Assembly: GCA_021732285.1 (NCBI GenBank)
Contig: JAKFVH010000102.1
Span: 1 to 38,144 of the forward strand
DNA length: 38,144 nt
From: Reyranella sp.
GTDB lineage: Bacteria > Pseudomonadota > Alphaproteobacteria > Reyranellales > Reyranellaceae
Direction: 5' to 3'
Within the stretch, counting starts at the first letter, position 1. Each line of letters opens with the position of its first letter. Of this stretch, positions 1 to 7,680 are shown in pieces. The notes under the pieces are model-generated. The model saw only the letters and a program-made list of their open reading frames with translations. It was not told the DNA's origin and did not search any database. The translations under genes were made by a program, and so were the position numbers.

Positions 1-2
1 AG

Positions 3-251
3 CTGGCCGGCAGCCTGTCGCTGGCCGTGAGCCTGCCCACGATGCTGGTCGGCTTCGCCCGCTACAGCCGCGACAGCACCTTTGCCGTGCTGGGCCGCAA
101 TCGGTGGTTCGTGTTGGTCATGGCGGCCGGCTCGATCGTCGGCAGCTTCGTCGGCGCCGCACTGTTGGGCGTCGTTCCCGGCGCCGTGCTGCTGCCCCTG
201 CTGGCCGTGATCCTGCTGGTTTCCGCGGTGAAGGTCTGGCGGCACAAATAA
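3..251 (+). CDS. TauE/SafE-family sulfite exporter-like membrane protein, C-terminal fragment
   Basis: The reading frame is open from the window edge and ends at a TAA at 249-251, so only the last 82 or so residues are present. They are strongly hydrophobic. A segment beginning LAGSLSLAVSLPTMLVGFAR is followed by two transmembrane stretches, around FVLVMAAGSIVGSFVGAALLG and VLLPLLAVILLVSAV, and then a short basic tail, WRHK. A small-residue/SLPTM/G/R pattern before the last helices is typical of the second half-repeat of TauE/SafE permeases, which export sulfite, sulfoacetate or similar organosulfur anions. The family call rests on this short tail only. A different small polytopic membrane protein is possible. 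Confidence 0.55.
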   Translation: MAGSLSLAVSLPTMLVGFARYSRDSTFAVLGRNRWFVLVMAAGSIVGSFVGAALLGVVPGAVLLPLLAVILLVSAVKVWRHK

Positions 252-260
252 GAATCGCCA

Positions 261-309
261 ACCAGCGACCAAGAATGAAGGATGTATTGCTGGATCGAGG
301 CGCCAATCC
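261..309 (-). pseudogene. 49-bp rpoH-like sequence scrap
   Basis: Positions 261-309 match 8346-8394 inside the intact rpoH at 45 of 49 bases, in the same orientation. The mismatches are at 272, 289, 304 and 305. Read on the minus strand the scrap gives ASIQQYILHSWSLV, the sigma region 2.4 peptide of RpoH (ASIQEYILHSWSLV in the intact gene). Similarity stops abruptly on both sides, so this is a fragment and not a gene. It lies between the exporter stop and the methyltransferase SD. How it arrived is unknown; a relic of gene conversion, of a lost second rpoH, or of an insertion are all possible. Confidence 0.6.
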
Positions 310-338
310 CCGCCGCATTGCAAAAGGAGAACTGCACC

Positions 339-977
339 GTGAGCACGGCGAGCGACGCCCGTTTCTGGGACCGGACTTCGCGGAAGTATGCTGCGGCTGC
401 GATTGCGGACCAGGCCGGATATGAGCGCACGCTGGAAAGGACCAGGGCCCTGCTGGAACCGGGCGACCGGATATTGGAATTGGGCTGCGGAACGGGAACA
501 ACGGCGCTCCGGCTTGCCGGCGCGGTGCAGACCTATCTCGCGACGGACATCTCCGCCGAAATGATCTCGATCGCCGAAGAGAAACAAGCCGCCGCCCCTG
601 TCCCGGCGCTCGTCTTCCGCGCGACGACCGTAGAGGCCCTTGGACCACAGGTCGGGCCGTTCAACGCAGTGCTGGGGTTCAACTACCTCCATCTGGTCCG
701 CGACCTGCCCGGCACGCTCAGCCGCATCCATGCCTTGCTGGCAGCGGAGGGCTTGTTCATCTCCAAGACACCCTGCGTCGGCGAGATGAATCCACTCATC
801 CGCCTGGCCTTGCTGCCGGCGATGCGAGCGATCGGCAAGGCTCCCTATGTCAGCGTCTTCCGGGCGGCCGGCCTGAGGCAGAAAATAGATGCCGCAAGCT
901 TCGACATTCTTGCCGTTGAAAACCACTCGACCAAGGACAAGGGCAGACGTCCCTACATCGTGGCGCGCAAGAGATGA
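339..977 (+). CDS. Class I SAM-dependent methyltransferase
   Basis: The product is a 212-residue Rossmann-fold methyltransferase. Motif I, ILELGCGTGTTALRL, lies near residue 45 and binds S-adenosylmethionine. The acidic strand-2 motif YLATDIS follows, and then a motif-IV-like region, FNAVLGFNYLHLV. The GTG at 339 is chosen because AAAAGGAGA (322-330) sits at the right distance. An in-frame ATG at 282 would start inside the rpoH-like scrap and has no SD. The C-terminal part, with SKTPCVGEMNP and a final YIVARKR, resembles small ubiquinone/menaquinone-type methyltransferases. The substrate cannot be told from sequence. The gene stands alone between the exporter fragment and the convergent RidA operon, whose last stop lies 4 bases away. 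Confidence 0.85.
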   Translation: MSTASDARFWDRTSRKYAAAAIADQAGYERTLERTRALLEPGDRILELGCGTGTTALRLAGAVQTYLATDISAEMISIAEEKQAAAPVPALVFRATTVEALGPQVGPFNAVLGFNYLHLVRDLPGTLSRIHALLAAEGLFISKTPCVGEMNPLIRLALLPAMRAIGKAPYVSVFRAAGLRQKIDAASFDILAVENHSTKDKGRRPYIVARKR

Positions 978-981
978 CCAG

Positions 982-1356
982 TTAGGCCGGCAACGCGGCC
1001 GTGATGATGATCTCGATCAGATCGCCCTCGGGCATCACCGACTGCACGAAGGACCGCACCGGCCCTTGGCCCGCCGGCATCCAGGTCGCCCAGGCTTCGT
1101 CGAAGGCCGGCTTGTTGTCGTGGTCGGTCACCACGACCTCCGCCTTGACGATGCGCGTGCGGTCGAGGCCGGCCTCCTTCAGGTATTTGTCGATGACGCC
1201 CAATGCGCCGAGCGTCTGGGCGCGGATGTCCTGGGTGCGGTCGGGCGAGGTCGCCACGGCCCAGAGAAAGCCGCCGCCGCCCGGCAGGCGATAGATCGCC
1301 ACCGCCGACTTGGCGGGAAACGTCTTGTTGGGAACGCGGGTGATGTCGGTCGTCAT
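982..1356 (-). CDS. RidA family (YjgF/YER057c/UK114) protein
   Basis: This 124-residue protein is the usual length for the Rid family of trimeric enamine/imine deaminases. The two positions that mark the active RidA class are visible: Arg101 in GPVRSFVQ and Glu115 in IEIIITA. Such proteins hydrolyse reactive enamine/imine intermediates released by PLP enzymes and amine-oxidising enzymes. The ATG at 1356 is separated by one base from the stop of the upstream oxygenase gene, so translation is probably coupled. It is the last gene of the seven-gene operon that starts with the solute-binding protein at 6791. That position suggests it clears an imine produced by the pathway, or completes a deamination step. 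Confidence 0.9.
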   Translation of the reverse strand: MTTDITRVPNKTFPAKSAVAIYRLPGGGGFLWAVATSPDRTQDIRAQTLGALGVIDKYLKEAGLDRTRIVKAEVVVTDHDNKPAFDEAWATWMPAGQGPVRSFVQSVMPEGDLIEIIITAALPA

Positions 1357-1357
1357 G

Positions 1358-2344
1358 TCAGTACGCCGAGAGACTGACGCCCGACTTGTCCTTCGCCTGG
1401 CCAAAATTCATCCTGCGATACCAATCCATGTAGGCGGCATAAGTGATCGGCTCGTAGCGTGGCGGCTGGCCGGCCTCGCGGCAAGTCGGCAGGCACGCCA
1501 TCGTCACCTCGGCGCCGCAGTCGAAGAAGAACGGGATGGCGTAGCGCTCCTTGCCGGAGCGGTTGGCCACGCGATGCGGCGTCGCCAGGAAGCGGTCGTT
1601 GGTCCAGCGCCGCAACAGATCTCCGCCATTGACCAGGAAGGCGCCGTCGATCGCCGGGGCGTCGACCCAGCGTCCGGTCGGCAGGCGGATCGAGAGGCCG
1701 GGGATCCTGTTCTGCGCCAGCAAGGTCATGAAGCTGGTGTCGGTGTGCGGCGCCAGGCCGAACTCGTTGTCGGCCGGCGCGTCGTGCTGGGGATAGTGCG
1801 ACAGGCGCAGCGTATAGCTCGGCTCCGTGAACAAAGCGTCGAAGTGGTCAGCGGGTAGCTCGAGCGCCGTGGCATAGATCGGCAGCAGTGATTTGCCGAG
1901 CTTCTCCATCGCCGCCTGATAGGCGACCACGGTCTCGCGGAAGCCGGGCAAATTGGCCGGCCACTTGTTGACGGTGCGGCGGCTGAAGAACGCCTCGTTC
2001 ACGTTGGGCTTGTTGTTGGCATTGATCTGCGAATGCCGCGTGGTCGAGCCGCGCACCGGCAGGTAGCCGACCAGGGTCTCGTCCATCTTGACGGCGAGTT
2101 TCTGCTCGAGCGGCTGGGCGTGGAAGCGCGCGGCCTCGGCGAAGGCGGCATCGACCAGCGACTGCGGCACGCCATGGCCGACGATGAAGTAGAAGCCGAT
2201 CTCCTCGAAGGCGCGGCGCAGCTCGGCGCCGAGCCGCTGCAGCGCACCGGGCTCGCCGGCGAGATAGGGCGCGAGGTCGAGAACGGGAATCTCTTCCGGG
2301 GCGTCGGCGCGGACCGGGGGCAGGCTTGGAGCGAGAGACTGCAT
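1358..2344 (-). CDS. Isopenicillin N synthase-like Fe(II)/2-oxoglutarate-dependent oxygenase
   Basis: This 328-residue protein has the two-domain layout of the family: an N-terminal DIOX_N region (about residues 18-135, opening EEIPVLDLAPYL and containing EIGFYFIVGHGVP) and a C-terminal jelly roll. The iron triad is His200 and Asp202 (APHTDTSFMTLL) plus His257 (LATPHRV). Arg267 in ERYAIPFFF is the expected 2-oxoglutarate anchor, followed by Ala where many members have Ser. The ATG at 2344 follows a strong AGGAGGAAAG; an upstream in-frame ATG at 2374 lacks one. The gene is sixth in the ABC operon, 17 bases after the racemase. Its substrate is unknown; hydroxylation or oxidative cleavage of the imported amine or amino acid is inference. 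Confidence 0.9.
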   Translation of the reverse strand: MQSLAPSLPPVRADAPEEIPVLDLAPYLAGEPGALQRLGAELRRAFEEIGFYFIVGHGVPQSLVDAAFAEAARFHAQPLEQKLAVKMDETLVGYLPVRGSTTRHSQINANNKPNVNEAFFSRRTVNKWPANLPGFRETVVAYQAAMEKLGKSLLPIYATALELPADHFDALFTEPSYTLRLSHYPQHDAPADNEFGLAPHTDTSFMTLLAQNRIPGLSIRLPTGRWVDAPAIDGAFLVNGGDLLRRWTNDRFLATPHRVANRSGKERYAIPFFFDCGAEVTMACLPTCREAGQPPRYEPITYAAYMDWYRRMNFGQAKDKSGVSLSAY

Positions 2345-2361
2345 GGTACTTTCCTCCTGTT

Positions 2362-3066
2362 TCATTGACGGCAAGCGGCGGCGGATCGCAGCCCGAGGCT
2401 GATGGCGGCTTCGGCGGTCTTGAGCGCGGCAACCACGGGGTTGACCACGGGCACGCGGGCTTCGCGCTGCAGCAGGTCGGTCAGCCCGGGCATGAAACCC
2501 ATGCCGAGACAGCCGAGGACGAGCACGTCGGCGCCGTCCGAAACGCAGGCCTTTGCCGCCTCGACGATGCCGCCCATCACTTCGTTGCGCCGGCGCGACA
2601 GGTCGAGGACGGAGCAGCCGACCATGCGCTCCGAGACGAAGAGGTCGCCGACGCCCAGCGAGCGGAAGCGCGCGTGCAGGCCCTTGGGCGTGGGCTCGCT
2701 CGACAGGACGCCGAAGCGGTCGCCGAACTGGGCGGCGATGTGCACCGAGCTTGCGCCCGGACCGACGACCGGGATGTCGATCAGGTCGCGCAGCGCCGAC
2801 AGGCCGGGATCGCTGAAGCAGCCGATCACGACGGCGTCGTAGTCTCCCACCCGCCAGCGCGGCGCCTCGCGTACCAGCTCGGCCCCGACGACGGCGATGT
2901 CAGCCAGGGATTCGACAGCGGGCGGCCCCTCCTCCAGCGGCTCGACCGCAACGGTCGTGCCGGGCGACGCCAGCGCCGACAGGGCGTCGCGCCGACGGTC
3001 GATCTCGGCCTGGCCCAGGGTGCGATGCATCGGGCTGGTAAGTTGATAGAGGATTTTGGACGCCAT
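2362..3066 (-). CDS. Asp/Glu/hydantoin racemase superfamily protein
   Basis: The protein has 234 residues, the normal size for the family. The paired catalytic cysteines expected for cofactor-independent racemases are present: Cys83 in VVIGCFSDPGL and Cys186 in VLVLGCLGMGF. Each lies in a small-residue loop after a hydrophobic strand. Members interconvert enantiomers of aspartate, glutamate or hydantoins; some relatives are decarboxylases or maleate isomerases, but those usually keep a different Cys context. The ATG at 3066 is one base from the stop of the preceding permease gene, so the racemase is translationally linked to the importer. The context suggests it acts on the transported compound or a derived amino acid. 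The exact substrate is not readable. Confidence 0.85.
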   Translation of the reverse strand: MASKILYQLTSPMHRTLGQAEIDRRRDALSALASPGTTVAVEPLEEGPPAVESLADIAVVGAELVREAPRWRVGDYDAVVIGCFSDPGLSALRDLIDIPVVGPGASSVHIAAQFGDRFGVLSSEPTPKGLHARFRSLGVGDLFVSERMVGCSVLDLSRRRNEVMGGIVEAAKACVSDGADVLVLGCLGMGFMPGLTDLLQREARVPVVNPVVAALKTAEAAISLGLRSAAACRQ

Positions 3067-3067
3067 T

Positions 3068-3850
3068 TCAGAAAGCCCGTTGCAGGCCGACGAGTTTCTG
3101 GATCACCGCCACGCCGACGAAGGCGAGCAGGACCGACATGGTCGCGGCCGCCGCGGCGGTGGGGCTGAACTCGTAGGTGAGGAAATCGAACAATGCGAGC
3201 GGCAGCGTGTTGCCGCCGATCGGCTTGAGGAGAAGAGAGACGGTGTAGAGGTCGAACGACGTGATGAAGGCGAACACCGCGCCCATCACCAAGCCGGGCA
3301 TGGCAAGGGGCAGGGTCACGCGCCTGAAAGTCTGCCAGCCCGAGGCGCCAAGGCTGCCCGAGGCATCGTCGAGCGCCGGATCGATCTGGCGCAGGGCCGC
3401 GGCGATCGAGACGTAGCAATACGGGAAAGCCATGACGATGTGGCCGATCTGCAACCCAAGGACCGTCTTGCCGAGGCCGATCTTGTAGAGAAAGAACAGC
3501 AGGCCGATGGCGGTGAGCAGCTCCGGGATCAGCAGCGGCAAGGTCATGCCGATCTGGAACCAGACGGCCAGCCGCCGCGACAGCGACTGGCTGGCGAGTG
3601 CCGCCATCAAGGCGACCACGCCGGTCACCAAGGTCGTCACCAGCGCGATCTGGAGCGACAGCAGGAGGCCCTCGACGAGGTCTCCGCGCTGGAAGAAGCG
3701 CGCGAACCAGCGCAGCGACAGGCCTTCGGGCGGCAGGCGCATGAAGTCGCCCGCCGTCAGCGAGGCCGCGACCACGGCGACCAGCGGGATCAGCAGGAAG
3801 CCGTAGAGCAGCACGATCAAAGTCGAGCCGGCGACTCTTGATACCGTCAT
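3068..3850 (-). CDS. ABC transporter permease, PotC-like (polyamine/AAPE type)
   Basis: This 260-residue inner-membrane permease has about six transmembrane segments. The first is TLIVLLYGFLLIPLVAVVAA. The cytoplasmic EAA loop is near residues 165-185 (DDASGSLGASGWQTFRRVTLP), where the family's G-x9-P spacing contacts the ATPase. Sequence and length fit the PotC half of spermidine/putrescine/iron(III)-type importers. It overlaps the upstream PotB-like gene by 4 bases (ATGA). It is the second permease in the order binding protein, ATPase, permease, permease, which is usual for this transporter class. The substrate cannot be assigned from the permease. Confidence 0.9.
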   Translation of the reverse strand: MTVSRVAGSTLIVLLYGFLLIPLVAVVAASLTAGDFMRLPPEGLSLRWFARFFQRGDLVEGLLLSLQIALVTTLVTGVVALMAALASQSLSRRLAVWFQIGMTLPLLIPELLTAIGLLFFLYKIGLGKTVLGLQIGHIVMAFPYCYVSIAAALRQIDPALDDASGSLGASGWQTFRRVTLPLAMPGLVMGAVFAFITSFDLYTVSLLLKPIGGNTLPLALFDFLTYEFSPTAAAAATMSVLLAFVGVAVIQKLVGLQRAF

Positions 3851-4701
3851 GCGCGCACCCGCTCCATCAGGCGATGGGTCGCGAGCGAGAAGAGGATCAC
3901 CACGACCATCGCGGCGGTCGCCATCATCACCGCCAGCGCCGCACCGAGCGGCCAGTCGAACGTCCCGATCAGCGTCTGCACCACCAGCGTCGGCATCAGC
4001 GAGACCATCTGGCCGCCGAGCAACGCCGGCGTGACGTAGGCCGCGGTCGCCAGGACGAACACCAGGATGAGCCCGGGCTGCATGCCCGGGAAGCTCAAGG
4101 GAAAGATGACCTTCCAGAAGGTGGCAAACCGGCTCACGCCCAGCGACTCGGAGGCTTCGAGGACAGCCGGGTTGATGTTGCGCAGCGCGTTGTTGATGGG
4201 CAGGACCATGAACGGCGTGAAGACATGGACGAGAGCCAGCGCGACCAGGCCCTGCGTGAACAGGAGCCGCATCGGCTTGTCGATGACGCCCATCGCCAGC
4301 AGCGCGCGGTTGAACGGCCCATCGACGTTGACCACGATCATCCAGCCGAAGTTGCGGATCAGCACGCCGATCATCAGCGGCGAGGCCACGCAGGCATAGA
4401 GCAGCAACGCCTTGCGGCCGCGGGCGCGCGACATGTGCCAGGCGATGGGATAGGAGACGATCAGGCAGGCGGTCGTGATGAAGGCCGCGTTGAGAAGGCT
4501 GCGCGCAAGCGCATCCAGGTAGAGCCCTTCGGTCATCACCTTGCGATAGTGATCGGCGGTGAAGCCCAAGCCGTACATCGCGCCAGGCTGCGACGCGCGG
4601 AAGCTCATCGTGATCATCTCGGCGTACGGCAACACGAGGAACACGAGCAGCAGCAGGACGGCCGGGAGACCGAGGGCCAGGCGCGGCAGGCGCTGCATCA
4701 C
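3847..4701 (-). CDS. ABC transporter permease, PotB-like
   Basis: The protein has 284 residues and about six membrane segments. It starts with MQRLPRLALGLPAVLLLLVF, which is also the first helix. The EAA loop is visible near residues 185-205 (LEASESLGVSRFATFWKVIFP). It pairs with the PotC-like permease to form the membrane channel. Gene ends overlap by 4 bases both with the ATPase upstream and with the second permease downstream, so all three are coupled in translation. The best family match is the PotB/AfuB type that imports polyamines, iron-chelate or 2-aminoethylphosphonate-like cations and zwitterions. Confidence 0.9.
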   Translation of the reverse strand: MMQRLPRLALGLPAVLLLLVFLVLPYAEMITMSFRASQPGAMYGLGFTADHYRKVMTEGLYLDALARSLLNAAFITTACLIVSYPIAWHMSRARGRKALLLYACVASPLMIGVLIRNFGWMIVVNVDGPFNRALLAMGVIDKPMRLLFTQGLVALALVHVFTPFMVLPINNALRNINPAVLEASESLGVSRFATFWKVIFPLSFPGMQPGLILVFVLATAAYVTPALLGGQMVSLMPTLVVQTLIGTFDWPLGAALAVMMATAAMVVVILFSLATHRLMERVRA

Positions 4702-5762
4702 GCCGCGACCTCCGGCATCAGCCAGGCGCGCTCGACATCGAGCTTGATGGTGACCGTGCCGTCCGGTGGCAACGAGCGGTCCGGTGGAACGCCCAGCCGC
4801 ACGCTCGCGCCGTCGGGCAGCACGACCTCGCAGTGCTGCACGGCGCCGAGGAACACCGACTTCGTGACGCGTCCCTGGAGCTGGCCTGCCACGACGCCCG
4901 CGATCGCCAGACTCTCCGGTCTGGCCAGAAGAACCGCCTTCGTGCCTGGTGTGAAGGGACCGGCGCCCTTCACGTCAAACGCCGCGCTGCCCGCGCGCAC
5001 GCGAAACCGGCCGGGACAGAGCTCCCGCTCGACCTGGACGCCGAGGAAATTGGCTTCGCCGGTGAACGAGGCGACGTAGCGCTCGACCGGCCGCTGGTAG
5101 ATCTCGCGCGGCGAGGCGAACTGCGCGACCCGGCCGTTCTTCATGACGGCGATCTTGTCGGAGATCGCCATCGCCTCGGCCTGGTCGTGGGTGACGTAGA
5201 ACGCCGTCGTACGGCTCGCCTGCTGCACGTCGCGGATCAGCCAGCGCACGTCGTCGCGCAGGCGGGCGTCGAGATTGGCAAGCGGCTCGTCGAGCAGCAG
5301 CAGCCTGGGCTGGATGACGAGCGCACGCGCAAGCGCCACGCGCTGCTGCTGGCCGCCGGAAAGCTCGCGCGGCAGGCGATGTTCCAGCCCGCCGAGCTGG
5401 ACCTGGTCGAGGACCTCAGCCACGCGGCGCTCGCGCTCGTCCTTGCTGCATTTGCGGAAGAGCAGGCCGTAGCCGACGTTCTCGGCGACGCTGAGATGCG
5501 GGAACAAAGCGTAGTTCTGGAAGACGACGCCGAAGTCGCGCTTGCTCGACGGCGTGGCCAGGATGCTGACGCCGTCGGCTAAAATGTCGCCGCCGTCGGG
5601 GGCGATGAAGCCGGCGATGCAGCGCAGCGCCGTCGTCTTGCCGCAGCCCGAGGGTCCCAGCAGGGTTACAAGCTCGCCCTGCTGGGCCGTCAGGCTGACC
5701 TCGTCGAGCGCAACGGCCTCGCCATAGCGCTTGCGCAGCGCGCTGATCTCGACGCTGCTCAT
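4698..5762 (-). CDS. ABC transporter ATP-binding protein, PotA-like
   Basis: This 354-residue ATPase has a complete nucleotide-binding domain. The Walker A is GPSGCGKTT (36-44), the Q-loop FQNYALFPH is near 81, the signature LSGGQQQR is at 134-141, the Walker B is LLLLDEP with Asp158-Glu159, and the switch histidine is in YVTHDQ. A C-terminal TOBE-like regulatory region follows from about residue 260. It is the energising subunit for the two downstream permeases. It begins 6 bases after the binding-protein stop and overlaps the next gene by 4 bases. The PotA-type length and C-terminal domain agree with a polyamine-class importer. Confidence 0.93.
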   Translation of the reverse strand: MSSVEISALRKRYGEAVALDEVSLTAQQGELVTLLGPSGCGKTTALRCIAGFIAPDGGDILADGVSILATPSSKRDFGVVFQNYALFPHLSVAENVGYGLLFRKCSKDERERRVAEVLDQVQLGGLEHRLPRELSGGQQQRVALARALVIQPRLLLLDEPLANLDARLRDDVRWLIRDVQQASRTTAFYVTHDQAEAMAISDKIAVMKNGRVAQFASPREIYQRPVERYVASFTGEANFLGVQVERELCPGRFRVRAGSAAFDVKGAGPFTPGTKAVLLARPESLAIAGVVAGQLQGRVTKSVFLGAVQHCEVVLPDGASVRLGVPPDRSLPPDGTVTIKLDVERAWLMPEVAA

Positions 5763-5768
5763 CCCGTG

Positions 5769-6791
5769 CTAGATCGCCTTTGACCAGGCGGTGGCGAGAT
5801 CGGCGGTGAGCTTGTTCACTTCCGTCCAGTCGAAGCGCTTGGCCTTGGCGATGGCGGCCGGCGTCAGCGGCAGCGATTCGAGCTCGGCCGGCAGCTTCAC
5901 CTTGCCGTTGGTCGGCGCGATCAGCCATTCCTTGGCCATGAAGAGCTGGACCTCGGGGCTCAGCACATAGTCGAGGTACTTGGCGGCGGCGGCCTTGTCG
6001 GCGCCGCGTGCGGCCACGCTGAACGACTGGTCGAACACCATCATGCCTTCCTCGGGCACGACGAAGTCGAGCGGCAGGCCGCGCTGCTTCAGCGGCACGA
6101 TCTCGCCGATGTCGATCGGCGCCACGGCGATCTGGCCCTGCGTCAGCAGCGGCGTCAGCTGGGCCGAGTAGGCGATCTGCGGGAACGGCTTCAGCTCGGC
6201 GAACTTCTTGACCGCGGTATCGATGTCGGTCGGGCCCTTGCCGAAATGCTCGGCCGCCCACAGCGCAAGCATGACCGCCGCCGAGTTGGTGATGGCGTAG
6301 AGGCCGAGCTGACCGCGCAGATCCGGCCGCCACAGATCGGCCCAGCCGCGCGGCGGCTTTTTGACCAGGTCGGTGCGGTAGGCGATGACCAGCGGCGCCA
6401 GCATGCCGGTCACGGCCGTGCTGTCCTTGAGGATCGCCGAGGGCACGACGTCGGCGAGGTTGGGCACCAGCGCCGGCGTCAGCGGCTCGAAGAAGCCGTC
6501 GTCGCGCAGCATCGCCGTGTAGCGCTCGTTCAGCATCAGGGCCGAGAACGGCGGGTTGTCCTTGCCGGCGGCGCGGAAGTTGGAGACCCATCGCGTGCCG
6601 AGACCGATGTCGAGCGTGACCGAGCGGCCGATGGTCTTGGAGAACGGCGGCAGCACCTTCTCGCGCCAGGTGTTCTCCCAGCGCCCGCCGTACATGTTGG
6701 TGGTGAAGGTCGACGGCTGGGCCATGGCCCGGCCCGACACGGCGGTCGCGGCAAGACCGGCCAGGGCGTGGCGGCGATTGATGTGAAGCAT
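5769..6791 (-). CDS. Extracellular solute-binding protein of the PotD-like ABC importer
   Basis: The 340-residue protein begins with an export signal, MLHINRRHALAGLAATAVSG, with cleavage likely after RAMA. The paired arginines followed by a hydrophobic stretch could be a Tat signal. The mature part (FTTNMYGGRWENTWREKVLPPF) and the later VAPIDIGEIVPLKQRGLPLDFVV region resemble the PotD/spermidine-iron binding class. Substrate capture is in the periplasm. The ATG at 6791 is preceded by GAGGGGG, whereas the upstream in-frame ATG at 6851 lies in the promoter. It is the first gene of a seven-gene operon controlled from the divergent GntR intergenic region. Start and family are secure; the ligand is not. 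Confidence 0.88.
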   Translation of the reverse strand: MLHINRRHALAGLAATAVSGRAMAQPSTFTTNMYGGRWENTWREKVLPPFSKTIGRSVTLDIGLGTRWVSNFRAAGKDNPPFSALMLNERYTAMLRDDGFFEPLTPALVPNLADVVPSAILKDSTAVTGMLAPLVIAYRTDLVKKPPRGWADLWRPDLRGQLGLYAITNSAAVMLALWAAEHFGKGPTDIDTAVKKFAELKPFPQIAYSAQLTPLLTQGQIAVAPIDIGEIVPLKQRGLPLDFVVPEEGMMVFDQSFSVAARGADKAAAAKYLDYVLSPEVQLFMAKEWLIAPTNGKVKLPAELESLPLTPAAIAKAKRFDWTEVNKLTADLATAWSKAI

Positions 6792-6822
6792 GCGGTCCCC
6801 CTCTTCGATGATCCCGAGGGCG

Positions 6823-6851
6823 AGTAAAGTGCCATTGACGATTGTCGTCAA
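6823..6851 (-). promoter_or_regulatory. Predicted sigma-70-type promoter of the solute-binding protein operon
   Basis: On the minus strand TTGACG (6846-6851, five of six to the -35 consensus) is followed after 17 bases by TTTACT (6823-6828, four of six to the -10). Transcription would begin near 6816 and leave a leader of about 25 bases with the SD GAGGGGG. The -35 lies inside the inverted repeat that is proposed as the GntR operator. Confidence 0.55.
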
Positions 6852-6859
6852 TCGTCAAT
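6834..6859. promoter_or_regulatory. Probable GntR/FCD operator: three TCGTCAAT half-sites
   Basis: ATTGACGA (6834-6841) and TCGTCAAT (6845-6852) form a perfect 8-bp inverted repeat around TTG. A third half-site, TCGTCAAT (6852-6859), follows directly, giving a 7-base tandem step. The site lies between the divergent binding-protein and GntR genes and covers the predicted -35 of the former. GntR/FCD regulators bind such short inverted repeats. That the neighbouring regulator binds here is inference from position. Confidence 0.65.
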
Positions 6860-6988
6860 AATGGTTGCGATTTGTGCATCGCCCTGTGGGCTAAGTGATT
6901 GAAATCACCACCTTGTCGTGTGATCTGCTTGTCTGGCAGGCGTTGCTGCGCTGAAGTTTTGATCGTTTCGTCGAGGTGAGTTCGGCCC

Positions 6989-7672
6989 ATGGAGAAACGC
7001 GCGCTTCGTCCCATCGCCCGCCTGTCGACCGAAGCCCAGGCGACTCTCAGCCTGCGCGAGCACATCCTGTCGGGCGCGCTCAAGCCGGGTGAGCGGCTGA
7101 CCGAGACGCCGCTTGCCGAGCAACTCGGCATCGCCCGCGCGACCTTGCGCATGGGGCTGCATCGCCTGGCGTCCGAGGGAATCCTGGTGCAGATCCCCTA
7201 CACCGGATGGCAGGTCGTCGCCTTGTCAGCCGACGATGTCTGGGAACTGTGGACGTTGCGCAGCAGCCTGGAAAGCCTCGCCTCGCGGCTGGCGGCCGAA
7301 CGCATGACGGACAGCGGAGCCGCCAAGGTCAGCGAAGCCGTGGAGAACCTGTCGGCCGCCTGCCGCCGCGGCCGCGTCAACGACATCAACAAGGCGGACT
7401 TCGCCTTCCATCGCACCATCGTCGACCTGGCCGGCCACGGCCGGCTCTCGGAGCACTACAGGCAGGTCGAGCAGCAGGTGCGGCTCTATATAGCGAGCAC
7501 CAACGTCTACAACGAACCGGACGACTGGTCGGTGGTCATCGAGCACCATCGGCCGCTCGCGGCAGCGCTGATCGCCCGCGATCCCGATCGGGCGGAAGCC
7601 GAGGCGCGGCGCCACAACGAGACCTTCGGCAAGAAACTGGTCGCGGCGATGCGCAAAGACGAGCAACCATGA
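6989..7672 (+). CDS. GntR family transcriptional regulator, FCD (FadR-type) subfamily
   Basis: The protein has 227 residues. An N-terminal winged helix-turn-helix covers about residues 12-80, including LREHILSGALKPGERLTE and LAEQLGIARATLRMGLHRLASEGIL. An FCD ligand-binding domain follows (about 85-215), with the usual metal-site pattern: DFAFHRTIVDLAGH, then EHHRPLAAAL and a late His in ARRHNETF. Such regulators usually repress a neighbouring catabolic operon until a small acid binds the FCD domain. The ATG at 6989 has GAGGTGAG upstream. It is divergent from the transport operon across 197 bases that hold the triple half-site, so it is most likely that operon's regulator. Confidence 0.92.
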   Translation: MEKRALRPIARLSTEAQATLSLREHILSGALKPGERLTETPLAEQLGIARATLRMGLHRLASEGILVQIPYTGWQVVALSADDVWELWTLRSSLESLASRLAAERMTDSGAAKVSEAVENLSAACRRGRVNDINKADFAFHRTIVDLAGHGRLSEHYRQVEQQVRLYIASTNVYNEPDDWSVVIEHHRPLAAALIARDPDRAEAEARRHNETFGKKLVAAMRKDEQP

Positions 7673-7680
7673 CTCATGTT

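Noticed and set aside
282..338. N-terminal extension of the methyltransferase from ATG 282
   Set aside because: It would translate the rpoH-like scrap and lacks an SD, whereas GTG 339 has AAAAGGAGA at good spacing.
5416..7152. A 578-codon minus-strand frame across the binding protein and the intergenic operator
   Set aside because: It is the wrong frame of the binding-protein gene, rich in Arg and His, and it runs over the divergent promoter.
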